Assembly (NCBI GenBank): GCA_025355485.1
Contig: JANXZP010000098.1
Location: 1-16,559, forward strand
DNA length: 16,559 nt
Direction of reading: 5' to 3'
Source of the DNA: Pseudomonadota bacterium
GTDB lineage: Bacteria > Pseudomonadota > Gammaproteobacteria > Xanthomonadales > Xanthomonadaceae
Shown here: piece after piece, positions 7,047 to 14,332 of the stretch
Numbering within the stretch: the stretch's first letter is position 1
Layout: every line of letters begins with the position of its first letter
Notes under the pieces: model-generated
Told to the model about the DNA's origin: nothing
Seen by the model: only the letters and a program-made list of their open reading frames with translations
Databases searched by the model: none
Program-made: the position numbers and the translations under genes

Positions 7047-8306
7047 TCAATTTGGCAACCGCCGAATCTTCGCGCCCAGCCCGCCGAGTTTTTCCTCGAT
7101 GTTTTCGTAGCCGCGGTCGATGTGGTAGATGCGGTCGACCGTGGTCTCGCCGCTGGCGATCAGGCCTGCGAGAACCAGTGACGCCGAGGCGCGCAAGTCG
7201 GTGGCCATCAGCGGGGCGCCGCTCATCGTGGTCACGCCGCGGCTGATCGCGGTGTTGCCTTCGACGCGGATGTCCGCGCCGAGGCGCTGCAATTCCTGGA
7301 TGTGCATGAAGCGGTTCTCGAACACCGTCTCGGTGACGACGCCGACGCCTTCGGCCGCCGCATTGAGCGCGATGAACTGCGCCTGCATGTCGGTCGGGAA
7401 CGCCGGATACGGCGCGGTCGTGAGGTTCACCGCCTTCGGGCGGTTGCCGCGCATGTCCACTTCGATCCAGTCGGGACCGGTGTTGATGTGCGCGCCGGCT
7501 TCCTCGAGTTTCACCAGTACCGCGTCGAGCGTATCGGGACGTGCGCGCTTGGCCATCACGCGGCCCTGGGTGATCGCGCCGGCGACCAGGAAGGTGCCGG
7601 TTTCGATGCGGTCGGGCAGCACTTCGTAGCTGCATCCGTTCAGGCGTTCGACGCCCTCGATGACGATCGTCGCGCTGCCCGCGCCGGACACTTTCGCGCC
7701 CATCGCGTTGAGGCAATTCGCGAGGTCGAGCACTTCGGGTTCCTGCGCGGCGTTTTCGATCACGGTCGTGCCGTGCGCGAGCGCCGCGGCCATCATGATG
7801 TTCTCGGTGCCGGTGACGGTGACCATGTCCATCACGATCCGTGCGCCGCGCAGGCGTTTGGCCTTGGCGACGATATAGCCGTTCTCGACGGTGATGTCGG
7901 CGCCGAGCGTGCGCAATCCGCGGATGTGCTGGTCGACCGGCCGCGAACCGATCGCGCAACCGCCCGGCAGCGAGACTTCCGCCGCGCCGAATCGCGCGAC
8001 CAGCGGGCCAAGCACGAGGATCGACGCGCGCATTGTCTTGACGAGATCGTATGGCGCGACATGACTGGTGATCGTGGTCGGATCGACGGTGATGCGCATC
8101 TTCTCGTCGACGGTGAGCTGCACGCCCATGCGGCCGAGCAGTTCCATCGTGGTGGTGACGTCGTGCAGGTGCGGGACGTTGCTGATTTCCATCGGTCCGT
8201 CCGCGAGCAGGGTCGCCGCGAGGATCGGCAGCACCGCGTTCTTGGCGCCGGAGATCTGCACTTCGCCGTTCAGCGGCTCGCCGCCGGAAATCAAAATTTT
8301 CGCCAT
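7047..8306 (-). CDS. murA: UDP-N-acetylglucosamine 1-carboxyvinyltransferase
   Basis: A 419-residue enzyme of exact family length. It transfers enolpyruvate from PEP to UDP-GlcNAc, the first committed step of peptidoglycan synthesis, in the cytosol. The UDP-GlcNAc/PEP-binding K22-N23 (GAKNAVLP), the catalytic cysteine C117 in LPGGCAIGSRPVD, the catalytic base D306 in FPTDMQAQF, and R372 (DLRASASLVLAG) and R398 (HIDRGYE) are all present. The cysteine means the enzyme should be of the fosfomycin-sensitive type. ATG at 8306-8304 has AAGGA upstream at a good distance. It follows ibaG after 120 bp, as in many gammaproteobacteria; hairpins fill that gap (separate entry). Confidence 0.98.
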   Translation of the reverse strand: MAKILISGGEPLNGEVQISGAKNAVLPILAATLLADGPMEISNVPHLHDVTTTMELLGRMGVQLTVDEKMRITVDPTTITSHVAPYDLVKTMRASILVLGPLVARFGAAEVSLPGGCAIGSRPVDQHIRGLRTLGADITVENGYIVAKAKRLRGARIVMDMVTVTGTENIMMAAALAHGTTVIENAAQEPEVLDLANCLNAMGAKVSGAGSATIVIEGVERLNGCSYEVLPDRIETGTFLVAGAITQGRVMAKRARPDTLDAVLVKLEEAGAHINTGPDWIEVDMRGNRPKAVNLTTAPYPAFPTDMQAQFIALNAAAEGVGVVTETVFENRFMHIQELQRLGADIRVEGNTAISRGVTTMSGAPLMATDLRASASLVLAGLIASGETTVDRIYHIDRGYENIEEKLGGLGAKIRRLPN

Positions 8307-8318
8307 GTCATTCCTTCA

Positions 8319-8410
8319 CGCGGGTCCGTCCGCGAAACTCCGGTCATTCCACCGGCAACTTGTTTAGTAATTGCGATTCCATGCGTGTCCAACCGGCCAT
8401 CCATGGCCGG
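8319..8410. repeat. Hairpin cluster between ibaG and murA, with a TCCA-loop palindrome
   Basis: Three palindromes lie in the 120-bp gap. Two are small: cgcgg/ccgcg (8319-8323 and 8330-8334) and ccggt/accgg (8340-8344 and 8351-8355). The third is stronger: ccggcca-TCCA-tggccgg (8393-8410, 7-bp arms). On the plus strand the strong one is followed by attttc and so resembles a short terminator, but the flanking genes run on the minus strand. It shares its TCCA loop with the other hairpins of this family in the window. On the minus-strand mRNA these structures form the murA leader. Confidence 0.55.
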
Positions 8411-8426
8411 ATTTTCAATGAGAGCC

Positions 8427-8699
8427 CTATTCTTCCGGAGTGAGCGTGCGGAGAGAGAGAGCGTGGATCTCTCCGCCCATGCGCTCGCCGAGGGTCGCGT
8501 AAACCATGCGGTGGCGCGCGAGTGGCAATTTGCCGCGGAACGCTTCAGTCACCACTTCGGCCTCGAAATGCACGCCGTCCTCGCCGCGCACGTCGACGCG
8601 CGCGCCTGGCAGTCCGGTTTCGATCAACTGGCGTACGAGTTCTGCGTCCACGGGCTGCGTTTCCACGCGTTGGGAGTTTGCGACCGCAACACCGACCAT
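8427..8699 (-). CDS. ibaG: BolA/IbaG family iron metabolism protein
   Basis: A 90-residue BolA-like protein. IbaG-type proteins pair with monothiol glutaredoxins and bind iron-sulfur clusters; they have also been linked to acid stress and envelope integrity. The BolA core is visible: a helix (DAELVRQLIETGLPGARVDV), DGVHFEAEVVTEAF with H44, then ARHRMVYATLG, and EIHALSLRTLTPEE with the conserved H79. The ending and the place upstream of murA point to IbaG rather than BolA. The start ATG at 8699-8697 has AGGG upstream (8712-8709) and gives family length; a longer frame reaches 8780 across the divergent promoter and is not supported. Confidence 0.86.
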   Translation of the reverse strand: MVGVAVANSQRVETQPVDAELVRQLIETGLPGARVDVRGEDGVHFEAEVVTEAFRGKLPLARHRMVYATLGERMGGEIHALSLRTLTPEE

Positions 8700-8779
8700 G
8701 GCCGATGGCCCTGCGGGGCGTGCGATACAATGGCTGTCTAGCTTAATCCAAAGCGCCAGACACAGGAACGTCGCATCCA
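8700..8779 (+). promoter_or_regulatory. Divergent promoter region, ibaG and kdsD
   Basis: This 80-bp gap must serve two divergent transcripts. A -10-like TACAAT lies on the plus strand at 8726-8731, about 49 bp before kdsD, in the context gcgatacaatgg. No clear -35 is seen at standard spacing. On the minus strand TTGGAT (8751-8746) could be a -35 for ibaG, but its -10 is poor. Confidence 0.4.
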
Positions 8780-9784
8780 ATGACAGCGTCCACTCCCTTG
8801 GTGCAGGCGGGCGGCGCGCAATCGCTGCTGGCGTCCGGGATGTCGGTCGTTGAGATCGAAACCCGCGCCTTGCAGGCGCTGCGCGAGCGACTGGACGGCA
8901 GTTTCACCGAAGCCTGCCAACTGATGCTGGCTTGTCGCGGCCGCGTGGTCGCAACCGGGATGGGCAAGTCCGGCCACATCGCGCGCAAGATCGCCGCGAC
9001 CTTCGCATCAACCGGCACGCCGGCGTTCTACGTGCATCCGGGCGAAGCCAGCCACGGCGACCTGGGCATGATCACCGATGCCGATGTCGTGCTGGCCTTG
9101 TCCAACTCCGGCGAAACCGATGAGCTACTGACCATCATCCCGGCGCTCAAACGCCAGGGCAATCCGCTGATCGTGATGAGCGGGCGTCCGCATTCGAGCG
9201 CGGCGCAACTGGCCGACGTGCACCTCGATGTGAGCGTGCCGGAAGAAGCCTGTCCGCTCGGACTCGCGCCGACGTCGAGTACGACTACAGCATTGGTGAT
9301 GGGCGATGCCCTCGCGGTCGCGCTGCTCGAAGCACGCGGATTCACCAGCGAGGATTTCGCGCGCTCGCATCCGGCCGGCGATCTCGGCCGGCGCTTGTTG
9401 ATGCGTATCCGCGATGTGATGCATGCCGGCGACGACGTGCCGTGCGTCGGCGCCGAAGCCAGCCTGACCGAGGCACTCGTCGAGATGAGCCGCAAGCGGC
9501 TGGGCATGACCGCGATCGTCGATGCGGACGATCGTTTGCTTGGGGTGTTCACTGACGGCGACCTGCGCCGCGCGCTCGACGATGCGCGCATCGACCTGCG
9601 CCAATCCGGCATCGCCGAACTCATGTCGCGTGCGCCGAAAACGATCGGCGCGGACCAGCTCGCGGTGGAGGCCGCGCACCTGATGGAAACCCACCAGATC
9701 AGCGCGTTGCTGGTGGTCGATGCCAATCAGCGCCTGGTCGGCGCGCTGAACATCCACGACCTCTTGCGCGCGCGGGTCGTGTGA
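8780..9784 (+). CDS. kdsD: D-arabinose 5-phosphate isomerase
   Basis: A 334-residue enzyme converting ribulose 5-phosphate to arabinose 5-phosphate, the first step towards Kdo for LPS. It has a SIS sugar isomerase domain (about residues 50-185) and a pair of CBS domains (about 210-265 and 280-334). Motifs are ATGMGKSGH with K63, GEASHGDLGM with H92, SNSGETDE with E115, PLGLAPTSSTT, and RSHPAGDLGR with H197, matching the E. coli KdsD catalytic residues Lys59, His88, Glu111 and His193. Its end, LLRARVV, also matches the family. The start ATG at 8780 has AGGA at 8764-8767, somewhat far. It opens the kds-lpt run; as in many gammaproteobacteria, kdsC follows. Confidence 0.96.
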   Translation: MTASTPLVQAGGAQSLLASGMSVVEIETRALQALRERLDGSFTEACQLMLACRGRVVATGMGKSGHIARKIAATFASTGTPAFYVHPGEASHGDLGMITDADVVLALSNSGETDELLTIIPALKRQGNPLIVMSGRPHSSAAQLADVHLDVSVPEEACPLGLAPTSSTTTALVMGDALAVALLEARGFTSEDFARSHPAGDLGRRLLMRIRDVMHAGDDVPCVGAEASLTEALVEMSRKRLGMTAIVDADDRLLGVFTDGDLRRALDDARIDLRQSGIAELMSRAPKTIGADQLAVEAAHLMETHQISALLVVDANQRLVGALNIHDLLRARVV

Positions 9785-9934
9785 TCGTCTATTCTTGCGC
9801 CTCCACCGACTGACCACGCTGCACGATCCCCGATGGCCAAATCTCCGACGCCAAAAACTGCGACCCCGAAAACCCGCCGTTCCACTACCCCGCCTGCGCC
9901 ACGGCCCAGGCCCCATCAAGCAAACAGGCAGACC

Positions 9935-10507
9935 ATGACCTACTCGCATCTCAACGATTTCCCCGCCGACGTACGCGAACGCGCAGCGAAGATCCGCCTC
10001 GCGGCGTTCGACGTGGACGGCACCCTCACCGACGGACAGATCTGGATCGGCTCCGGTGGTCGCGTGATGAGCGCCTTCCACGTGCTCGACGGCATGGGCC
10101 TGAGGCTGCTACAGAAATACGGCGTCGAAGTCGTGCTCATCAGCGCGCGGCCCGGCAAGGTGGTGGCCATGCGCGCGCGCGAACTCGGCCTCAAGCACGC
10201 CTACGTGGGGGTGAAGGACAAGCTGAAGTGCCTCGACACCATCGGCGCGCGCCTGGGCATTCCGCGCGAGGAAATCGCCTACATGGGCGACGACCTCAAC
10301 GACCTGCGTGCGATCGAAGCGGTCGGCCTTGGCATCGCGCCGGCCAACGCGCATCCGTGGATCCGTGAGCGCGCGCACTGGCGCACCCGCCAGAACGGCG
10401 GCGGCGGCGCGGCGCGCGAAGTCTGCGACCTGATCCTGGCCGCGCAGGACAAGGCCGATGAGATCCTGAAAGACTTCAGCGAGGCGAAGGAAACCGCCGA
10501 AGCATGA
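9935..10507 (+). CDS. kdsC: 3-deoxy-D-manno-octulosonate 8-phosphate phosphatase
   Basis: A 190-residue HAD-superfamily phosphatase without a large cap domain, which removes phosphate from Kdo-8-phosphate to give Kdo. Motif I is DVDGTLTDG (nucleophile D26, acid D28), motif II is ISARPG (S70), the motif III lysine lies in GVKDK (94-96), and motif IV is GDDLND (118-123). The tail with TRQNGGGGAAREVCD is typical of KdsC. I chose ATG at 9935 because it gives family length (E. coli about 188). An in-frame ATG at 9833 would add 34 Pro/Lys/Arg-rich residues encoded by unusual codons (AAA, TCT, ACT, AGG), which look noncoding. Its stop overlaps lptC (ATGA). Confidence 0.95.
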   Translation: MTYSHLNDFPADVRERAAKIRLAAFDVDGTLTDGQIWIGSGGRVMSAFHVLDGMGLRLLQKYGVEVVLISARPGKVVAMRARELGLKHAYVGVKDKLKCLDTIGARLGIPREEIAYMGDDLNDLRAIEAVGLGIAPANAHPWIRERAHWRTRQNGGGGAAREVCDLILAAQDKADEILKDFSEAKETAEA

Positions 10508-11076
10508 GTCGTCGCTGGCCCCTGCTGGCGGTGTTGGTGTTGACCGCATTGCTCGCCAGCTGGGGTGCCTGGTTGCTGCGCATCCAGCCGCCGGTGGAAG
10601 ACACCGCCGGGCCGCCGCGTTCGGACTACACCCTCGACGACTACCATCTGGTCGTGATGAACAAGGAAGGCTCCGAGTCGTTCAGCAGCGACGGCCCGTA
10701 CCTGGCGCGCGATCCGTACAGCGAAACCCTGAGCATGAACCAGCCCCGCTTCGGTTTCCCGGCGCATGACGGCAAGGGGAACTGGACTGCCGGTTCGGAC
10801 AGCGGCTGGGTCAGCGCGAAGGGCGACGAAGTACGCTTGAAAAATTCGGTCGTGCTGGACGGCCCGGTCGTCCCGAAAACGGATCGAACCCACCTGCGTA
10901 CCGAACAGATGACCGTGCATCCGCAAGTGCAGACCGCGCACAGCGATCTGTTTGTGACCGTCACCCGCGGCGCCTCTATACTGCGTGGCACCGGCATGAA
11001 CGCGAACCTGAAAACCAACCGCCTCGAACTGCTTTCCAAGGTGAGCCTGCACAATGCGACCGTCCACAGCCAATAG
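10504..11076 (+). CDS. lptC: LPS export ABC transporter periplasmic protein LptC
   Basis: A 190-residue bitopic inner-membrane protein that passes LPS from LptB2FG to LptA. It has one N-terminal membrane segment (about residues 7-25, after MSRRWP) and a beta-jellyroll periplasmic domain in which YTLDDYHLVVMNKEG begins the fold. The LRTEQMTVHPQVQTAHSDL segment is characteristic of LptC (the family pattern is a transmembrane-near start, then L.T..l.v.p....a.sd.pV). The start ATG overlaps the kdsC stop by 4 bp; its own end overlaps lptA by 23 bp. Assignment rests on both sequence pattern and operon place. Confidence 0.93.
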   Translation: MSRRWPLLAVLVLTALLASWGAWLLRIQPPVEDTAGPPRSDYTLDDYHLVVMNKEGSESFSSDGPYLARDPYSETLSMNQPRFGFPAHDGKGNWTAGSDSGWVSAKGDEVRLKNSVVLDGPVVPKTDRTHLRTEQMTVHPQVQTAHSDLFVTVTRGASILRGTGMNANLKTNRLELLSKVSLHNATVHSQ

Positions 11077-11659
11077 CTCTGCCCCCATTTGCAGTTCCAT
11101 CCCCGTCCGTGCCGCGCTGGTACTGCTGCTGTGCGCCCTCGCCACCGGAGCGATGGCGCGCAAGAGCGATCGCCAGAAAGCGATGGACGTCAACGCCGAC
11201 CACAGCGACACCTCGCTGGCCGACGACAGCGTGAGCACGCTCACCGGCAATGTCGTGGTGACCCAGGGCACGATGGTCATCCATGCCGACAAGGCGGTGA
11301 TCACGCGCAAGGACGGCGACATCAGCCGCGCGCTGCTGACCGGTGCGCCGGTGTCGCTCAAGCAGGACGACGAGAACGGCGAGCCGATGACGGCCACCGC
11401 CAGGCAGGTCGACGACAACCTGCTCACCAACATCGCCGTGTTCACCGGCAACGCGGTCATCGACCAGCCCACGCGCGGCCAGATGCACGGCGAACGCATC
11501 GTCTACAACGTCGATTCCGGCCAAGTCACCAGCGGCGGCGACGGCACCCGCGTGTCGATGCACATCCTGCCGAAAACGGCCACCGCCAAGCCCGACAAGC
11601 CCAAGGCCAAACCTGCGGCCGACGCGACCCCGGCCGAGCCGCCGGTCAAGACGCCCTAA
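11054..11659 (+). CDS. lptA: Lipopolysaccharide transport periplasmic protein LptA
   Basis: A 201-residue periplasmic protein that forms the LPS bridge between LptC and LptD. A long signal peptide is seen: an N-region to residue 19, hydrophobic core 20-32, cleavage probably after GAMA at 35. The OstA/LptA beta-jellyroll follows: AMDVNADHSD, TLTGNVVVTQGTMVIHADKAVI, FTGNAVIDQ, and GERIVYNVDSGQVTSGG. The last 27 or so residues are a Lys/Pro/Ala-rich flexible tail. The ATG at 11054 lies inside lptC, and the stop TAA shares one base with the lptB start (TAATG), so three lpt genes are translationally chained. Confidence 0.94.
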   Translation: MRPSTANSSAPICSSIPVRAALVLLLCALATGAMARKSDRQKAMDVNADHSDTSLADDSVSTLTGNVVVTQGTMVIHADKAVITRKDGDISRALLTGAPVSLKQDDENGEPMTATARQVDDNLLTNIAVFTGNAVIDQPTRGQMHGERIVYNVDSGQVTSGGDGTRVSMHILPKTATAKPDKPKAKPAADATPAEPPVKTP

Positions 11660-12378
11660 TGCTGGTCGCGTACGGACTGTCGAAACATTACAAATCGCGC
11701 GCGGTCGTCGATGATTTCGCGCTGACCCTCGATGCCGGCGAAGTGGTCGGCCTGCTCGGCCCGAACGGTGCCGGCAAGACCACCTGCTTCTACATGATCG
11801 TCGGGCTGATCGCGGCCGATAGCGGCCACATCGCGCTCGATGGACAGGACATCACCGCGATGCCGATGCACACCCGCGCGCGGCTCGGGATGGGCTATCT
11901 GCCGCAGGAACCTTCGGTGTTCCGCCGGCTCAGCGTGGCCGACAACCTGCGCGCGGTGCTGGAGTTGCGCCCCGACCTCGACGCCACCGGCCGCGAACGC
12001 GAACTCGGCGCGCTGCTCGACGAATTGCAGATCGCGCATGTCGCCGACCAGCTCGGCGCCAGTCTGTCCGGCGGCGAGCGCCGCCGCACCGAAATCGCCC
12101 GCGCGCTGGCCGGCCGGCCACGGATGATGTTGCTGGACGAGCCCTTCGCCGGCGTCGATCCGATCTCGGTCGGCGAGATCCAGAAAATCGTGCGCCAGCT
12201 CAAGGCGCGCGGGATCGGCGTGCTGATCACCGACCACAATGTCCGCGAAACCTTGGGAATCTGCGACCGCGCGTATATCCTCAACGCGGGGAGCGTGCTG
12301 ACGCAGGGCACCCCGGAAGCCATCCTCGCCAACCCGGACGTGCGCCGGGTCTATCTGGGCGACGAATTCCGGTTGTGA
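11659..12378 (+). CDS. lptB: LPS export ABC transporter ATP-binding protein LptB
   Basis: A 239-residue ATPase that powers LPS extraction from the inner membrane with LptF and LptG. Walker A is GPNGAGKT (34-41), the Q-loop lies in GYLPQEPSVFRRL (79-91), the ABC signature is LSGGE (136-140), Walker B is MMLLDE (156-161), the D-loop is GVDPI, and the switch histidine is H193 (TDHNVRETL). The ending (RRVYLGDEFRL) is diagnostic for LptB. The start is ATG at 11659, overlapping the lptA stop; the frame extends upstream to 11089 but that part is the lptA gene read out of frame. LptF and LptG are not in this window, as is usual. Confidence 0.98.
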   Translation: MLVAYGLSKHYKSRAVVDDFALTLDAGEVVGLLGPNGAGKTTCFYMIVGLIAADSGHIALDGQDITAMPMHTRARLGMGYLPQEPSVFRRLSVADNLRAVLELRPDLDATGRERELGALLDELQIAHVADQLGASLSGGERRRTEIARALAGRPRMMLLDEPFAGVDPISVGEIQKIVRQLKARGIGVLITDHNVRETLGICDRAYILNAGSVLTQGTPEAILANPDVRRVYLGDEFRL

Positions 12379-12441
12379 CTGCGGCATGGGCTCGATCACT
12401 GTCGCTACCAGCAAACCGACGGCGCCGTGGGAAGCCGCGCG

Positions 12442-13884
12442 ATGAAAGTCAGCCTGTCCACCAAACTCGGCCAGCAGCTCACGCTGACGCCGCAGTTACG
12501 CCAGGCGATCCACCTGCTGACCCTGTCGGCTGCGGAGCTGGAAAGCGAGCTCAACCTCGCGCTGGAAAGCAATCCGCTGCTCGAGCGTGCTGAAGAGGCC
12601 GGCGAGGACGAGACACCGGGCGATGTCGAGGAAAGCGAGGCGATAGAGGCCAACACCAAAGCCGAAACCCCGCCATCGCAGACCAACGACCAGGAACCTG
12701 CGGACGAACCGCGCGACTGGGACGCCGATTCGTCGAGCAGCCACGCGAACTCGTCCTCGATGTCGGCCGACGATCCCGACCGCGAACCCGCCTCTGCACC
12801 GGACAGCCTGCGCGACCATCTGCTCTGGCAACTGCACCTGACCCCGCTGAGTGCGCGTGCGCGTGGCATCGGCGTGGCGCTGATCGAGGCGGTCGGCGAC
12901 GACGGTTATCTCAGCGACACACTGGAATCGATCCGCGACGGCTTGCGCCCGGAAATCCACGCCGAGCTCGATGAAATCGGCACCGTGCTGCACCGCATCC
13001 AGCGCTTCGATCCGGTCGGCGTGGCCTGCTCGAACCTCGCCGAATGCCTGACCGTCCAGCTCTGCGTACTCTCGGCCGACACCCCCGGGCTGGAACTCGC
13101 GCGCCGACTCGCGGCGACGCACCTGGAGGCGCTCGCGCGACACGGCGCCGACCACCTCGCGCGGCAGTTGCACGAATCGCCCGAGGCGACCCACGAAGCC
13201 GTGGCGTTGTTGCGTTCGCTGGATCCGCGCCCGGGCGGGCAGATCGCTTCGGACGCGCCCGACTATGTGTTGCCCGATTGCGTGGCCTATCGCCAGGGCG
13301 GTGTGTGGAAGGTCGCGCTGGTCGGCGGCCAATCGGGTGCGTTGTCGATCAGCCGCCACTACGAATCGATGATCGGCAAGGCCAGCCGCGATGATGCCGC
13401 CTACCTGCGCAGCCGGCTGCAGGAAGCGCGGTGGCTGATCAAGAGCCTGCAGACCCGCGCCGACACCGTGCTGCGGGTAGCGCAGGCGATCGTGCGCCAG
13501 CAGTCCGCGTTCCTCGAATACGGCCCCGAAGCCATGCGTCCGCTGACCTTGCGCGAAGTCGCCGAGGAACTGGGCCTGCACGAATCGACGATTTCCCGCA
13601 CCACGACCCGCAAATACCTGAACACCCCGCGCGGCACCTTCGAGTTCAAGCGGTTCTTCGCCTCCGGGGTGGCCAACGACAGCGGCGGAGCGGCGTCGAG
13701 TACCGCGATCCAGGCGATGATCCGCCGGCTGGTGGAGGCCGAGGATCCGCGCAAGCCCTGGTCCGACGCGCGGCTGGCGGCCGAACTCAAGAGCGGCGGC
13801 GTGCCGGTGGCGCGGCGCACGGTGGCCAAATACCGCGAGGCGCTGCGGATCCCTCCTTCCAACGAACGCCAACGCCTGGACTGA
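12442..13884 (+). CDS. rpoN: RNA polymerase sigma-54 factor
   Basis: A 480-residue sigma-54. Region I opens with MKVSLSTKLGQQLTLTPQL and is Gln/Leu-rich, for activator response. Residues 51-120 are an acidic, Ser-rich linker (region II). The core-binding domain follows, then the HTH HESTISR (380-386) in the segment that continues to TPRGTFEFKRFF, and the RpoN box ARRTVAKYRE (457-466) that reads the -24 element. All functional parts are intact. I chose ATG at 12442 because GGGAAG lies about 9 bp upstream; an in-frame GTG at 12427 is the alternative. It begins 63 bp after lptB with no clear own promoter, an order conserved in many proteobacteria. Confidence 0.98.
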   Translation: MKVSLSTKLGQQLTLTPQLRQAIHLLTLSAAELESELNLALESNPLLERAEEAGEDETPGDVEESEAIEANTKAETPPSQTNDQEPADEPRDWDADSSSSHANSSSMSADDPDREPASAPDSLRDHLLWQLHLTPLSARARGIGVALIEAVGDDGYLSDTLESIRDGLRPEIHAELDEIGTVLHRIQRFDPVGVACSNLAECLTVQLCVLSADTPGLELARRLAATHLEALARHGADHLARQLHESPEATHEAVALLRSLDPRPGGQIASDAPDYVLPDCVAYRQGGVWKVALVGGQSGALSISRHYESMIGKASRDDAAYLRSRLQEARWLIKSLQTRADTVLRVAQAIVRQQSAFLEYGPEAMRPLTLREVAEELGLHESTISRTTTRKYLNTPRGTFEFKRFFASGVANDSGGAASSTAIQAMIRRLVEAEDPRKPWSDARLAAELKSGGVPVARRTVAKYREALRIPPSNERQRLD

Positions 13885-14008
13885 TGCCCCGGCTGCCGGG
13901 CCTGGCGCGCCGTGCAGAATTCGATCGCGCCTCTTCCACCTGCCGCCGAAACTTGCGACTCTGGGCACGGCGCCACCGGCGCTGCACCGTCACCAGCAGG
14001 AGAATCCC
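13885..14008 (+). promoter_or_regulatory. rpoN-hpf intergenic region and hpf ribosome binding site
   Basis: This 124-bp gap ends with a strong Shine-Dalgarno, AGGAG at 13998-14002, six bases before the hpf ATG. Two short stems are seen, cccgg/ccggg (13888-13892 and 13896-13900) and gcgcc/ggcgc (13970-13974 and 13978-13982); neither has a T-run. No confident promoter is visible. Confidence 0.5.
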
Positions 14009-14332
14009 ATGCGCATCGAAACCAGCGGACACCGGATCGACGTCACCACGGCACTGCGTGACTACGTCAACGTGAAGTTCGAGCGCCTCGCGCGATATTC
14101 CGACGGCGACCTCGACATCCACGTGATCCTCAGCGTCGACAAGCTGCTGCACAAGGCCGAAGCGAAGATCGGCGCGCCCGGTGCCGCGCTGTTCGCCGAA
14201 TGCGAAGCCACCACCATGTACGCATCGATCGACCTGCTCTCCGACAAACTCGATCGCCTGCTCGACAAGCACAAGGGCAAGCAGAGCCGGCACCGCGGCG
14301 ACGACGCTGCGCGCAGCGAAAGTTTCGGCTGA
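14009..14332 (+). CDS. hpf: Ribosome hibernation promoting factor (short HPF/RaiA family)
   Basis: A 107-residue protein of the short HPF type, which binds the 30S decoding region and promotes inactive 100S ribosome dimers in slow growth. It starts MRIETSGHRIDVTTALRDYVNVKFERL, close to the family opening, and continues with DLDIHVILSVDKLLHKAEAKI and MYASIDLLSDKLDRLLDKHKGK, the basic helix that contacts rRNA. The tail is polar and short, with no dimerising C-terminal domain as found in long HPF. The start is fixed by the AGGAG site. It follows rpoN as in many proteobacteria, where ptsN often comes next; here a repeat and hprK follow instead. Confidence 0.94.
   Translation: MRIETSGHRIDVTTALRDYVNVKFERLARYSDGDLDIHVILSVDKLLHKAEAKIGAPGAALFAECEATTMYASIDLLSDKLDRLLDKHKGKQSRHRGDDAARSESFG

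Noticed and set aside
8404..8416. Plus-strand intrinsic terminator at the TCCA palindrome between ibaG and murA
   Set aside because: The stem is followed by ATTTTC on the plus strand, but no plus-strand gene ends here; the palindrome fits the repeat family better.
12496..13968. Long minus-strand open frame (490 codons) opposite rpoN
   Set aside because: It is a GC-driven shadow of rpoN, whose plus frame shows all sigma-54 motifs. The minus peptide is low-complexity, rich in Arg/Gln/His/Gly, and matches nothing that I know.
13962..13978. Sigma-54 promoter before hpf (GGGCACG resembling the -24 element)
   Set aside because: The -12 element is absent at the required spacing (CACC instead of TTGC).
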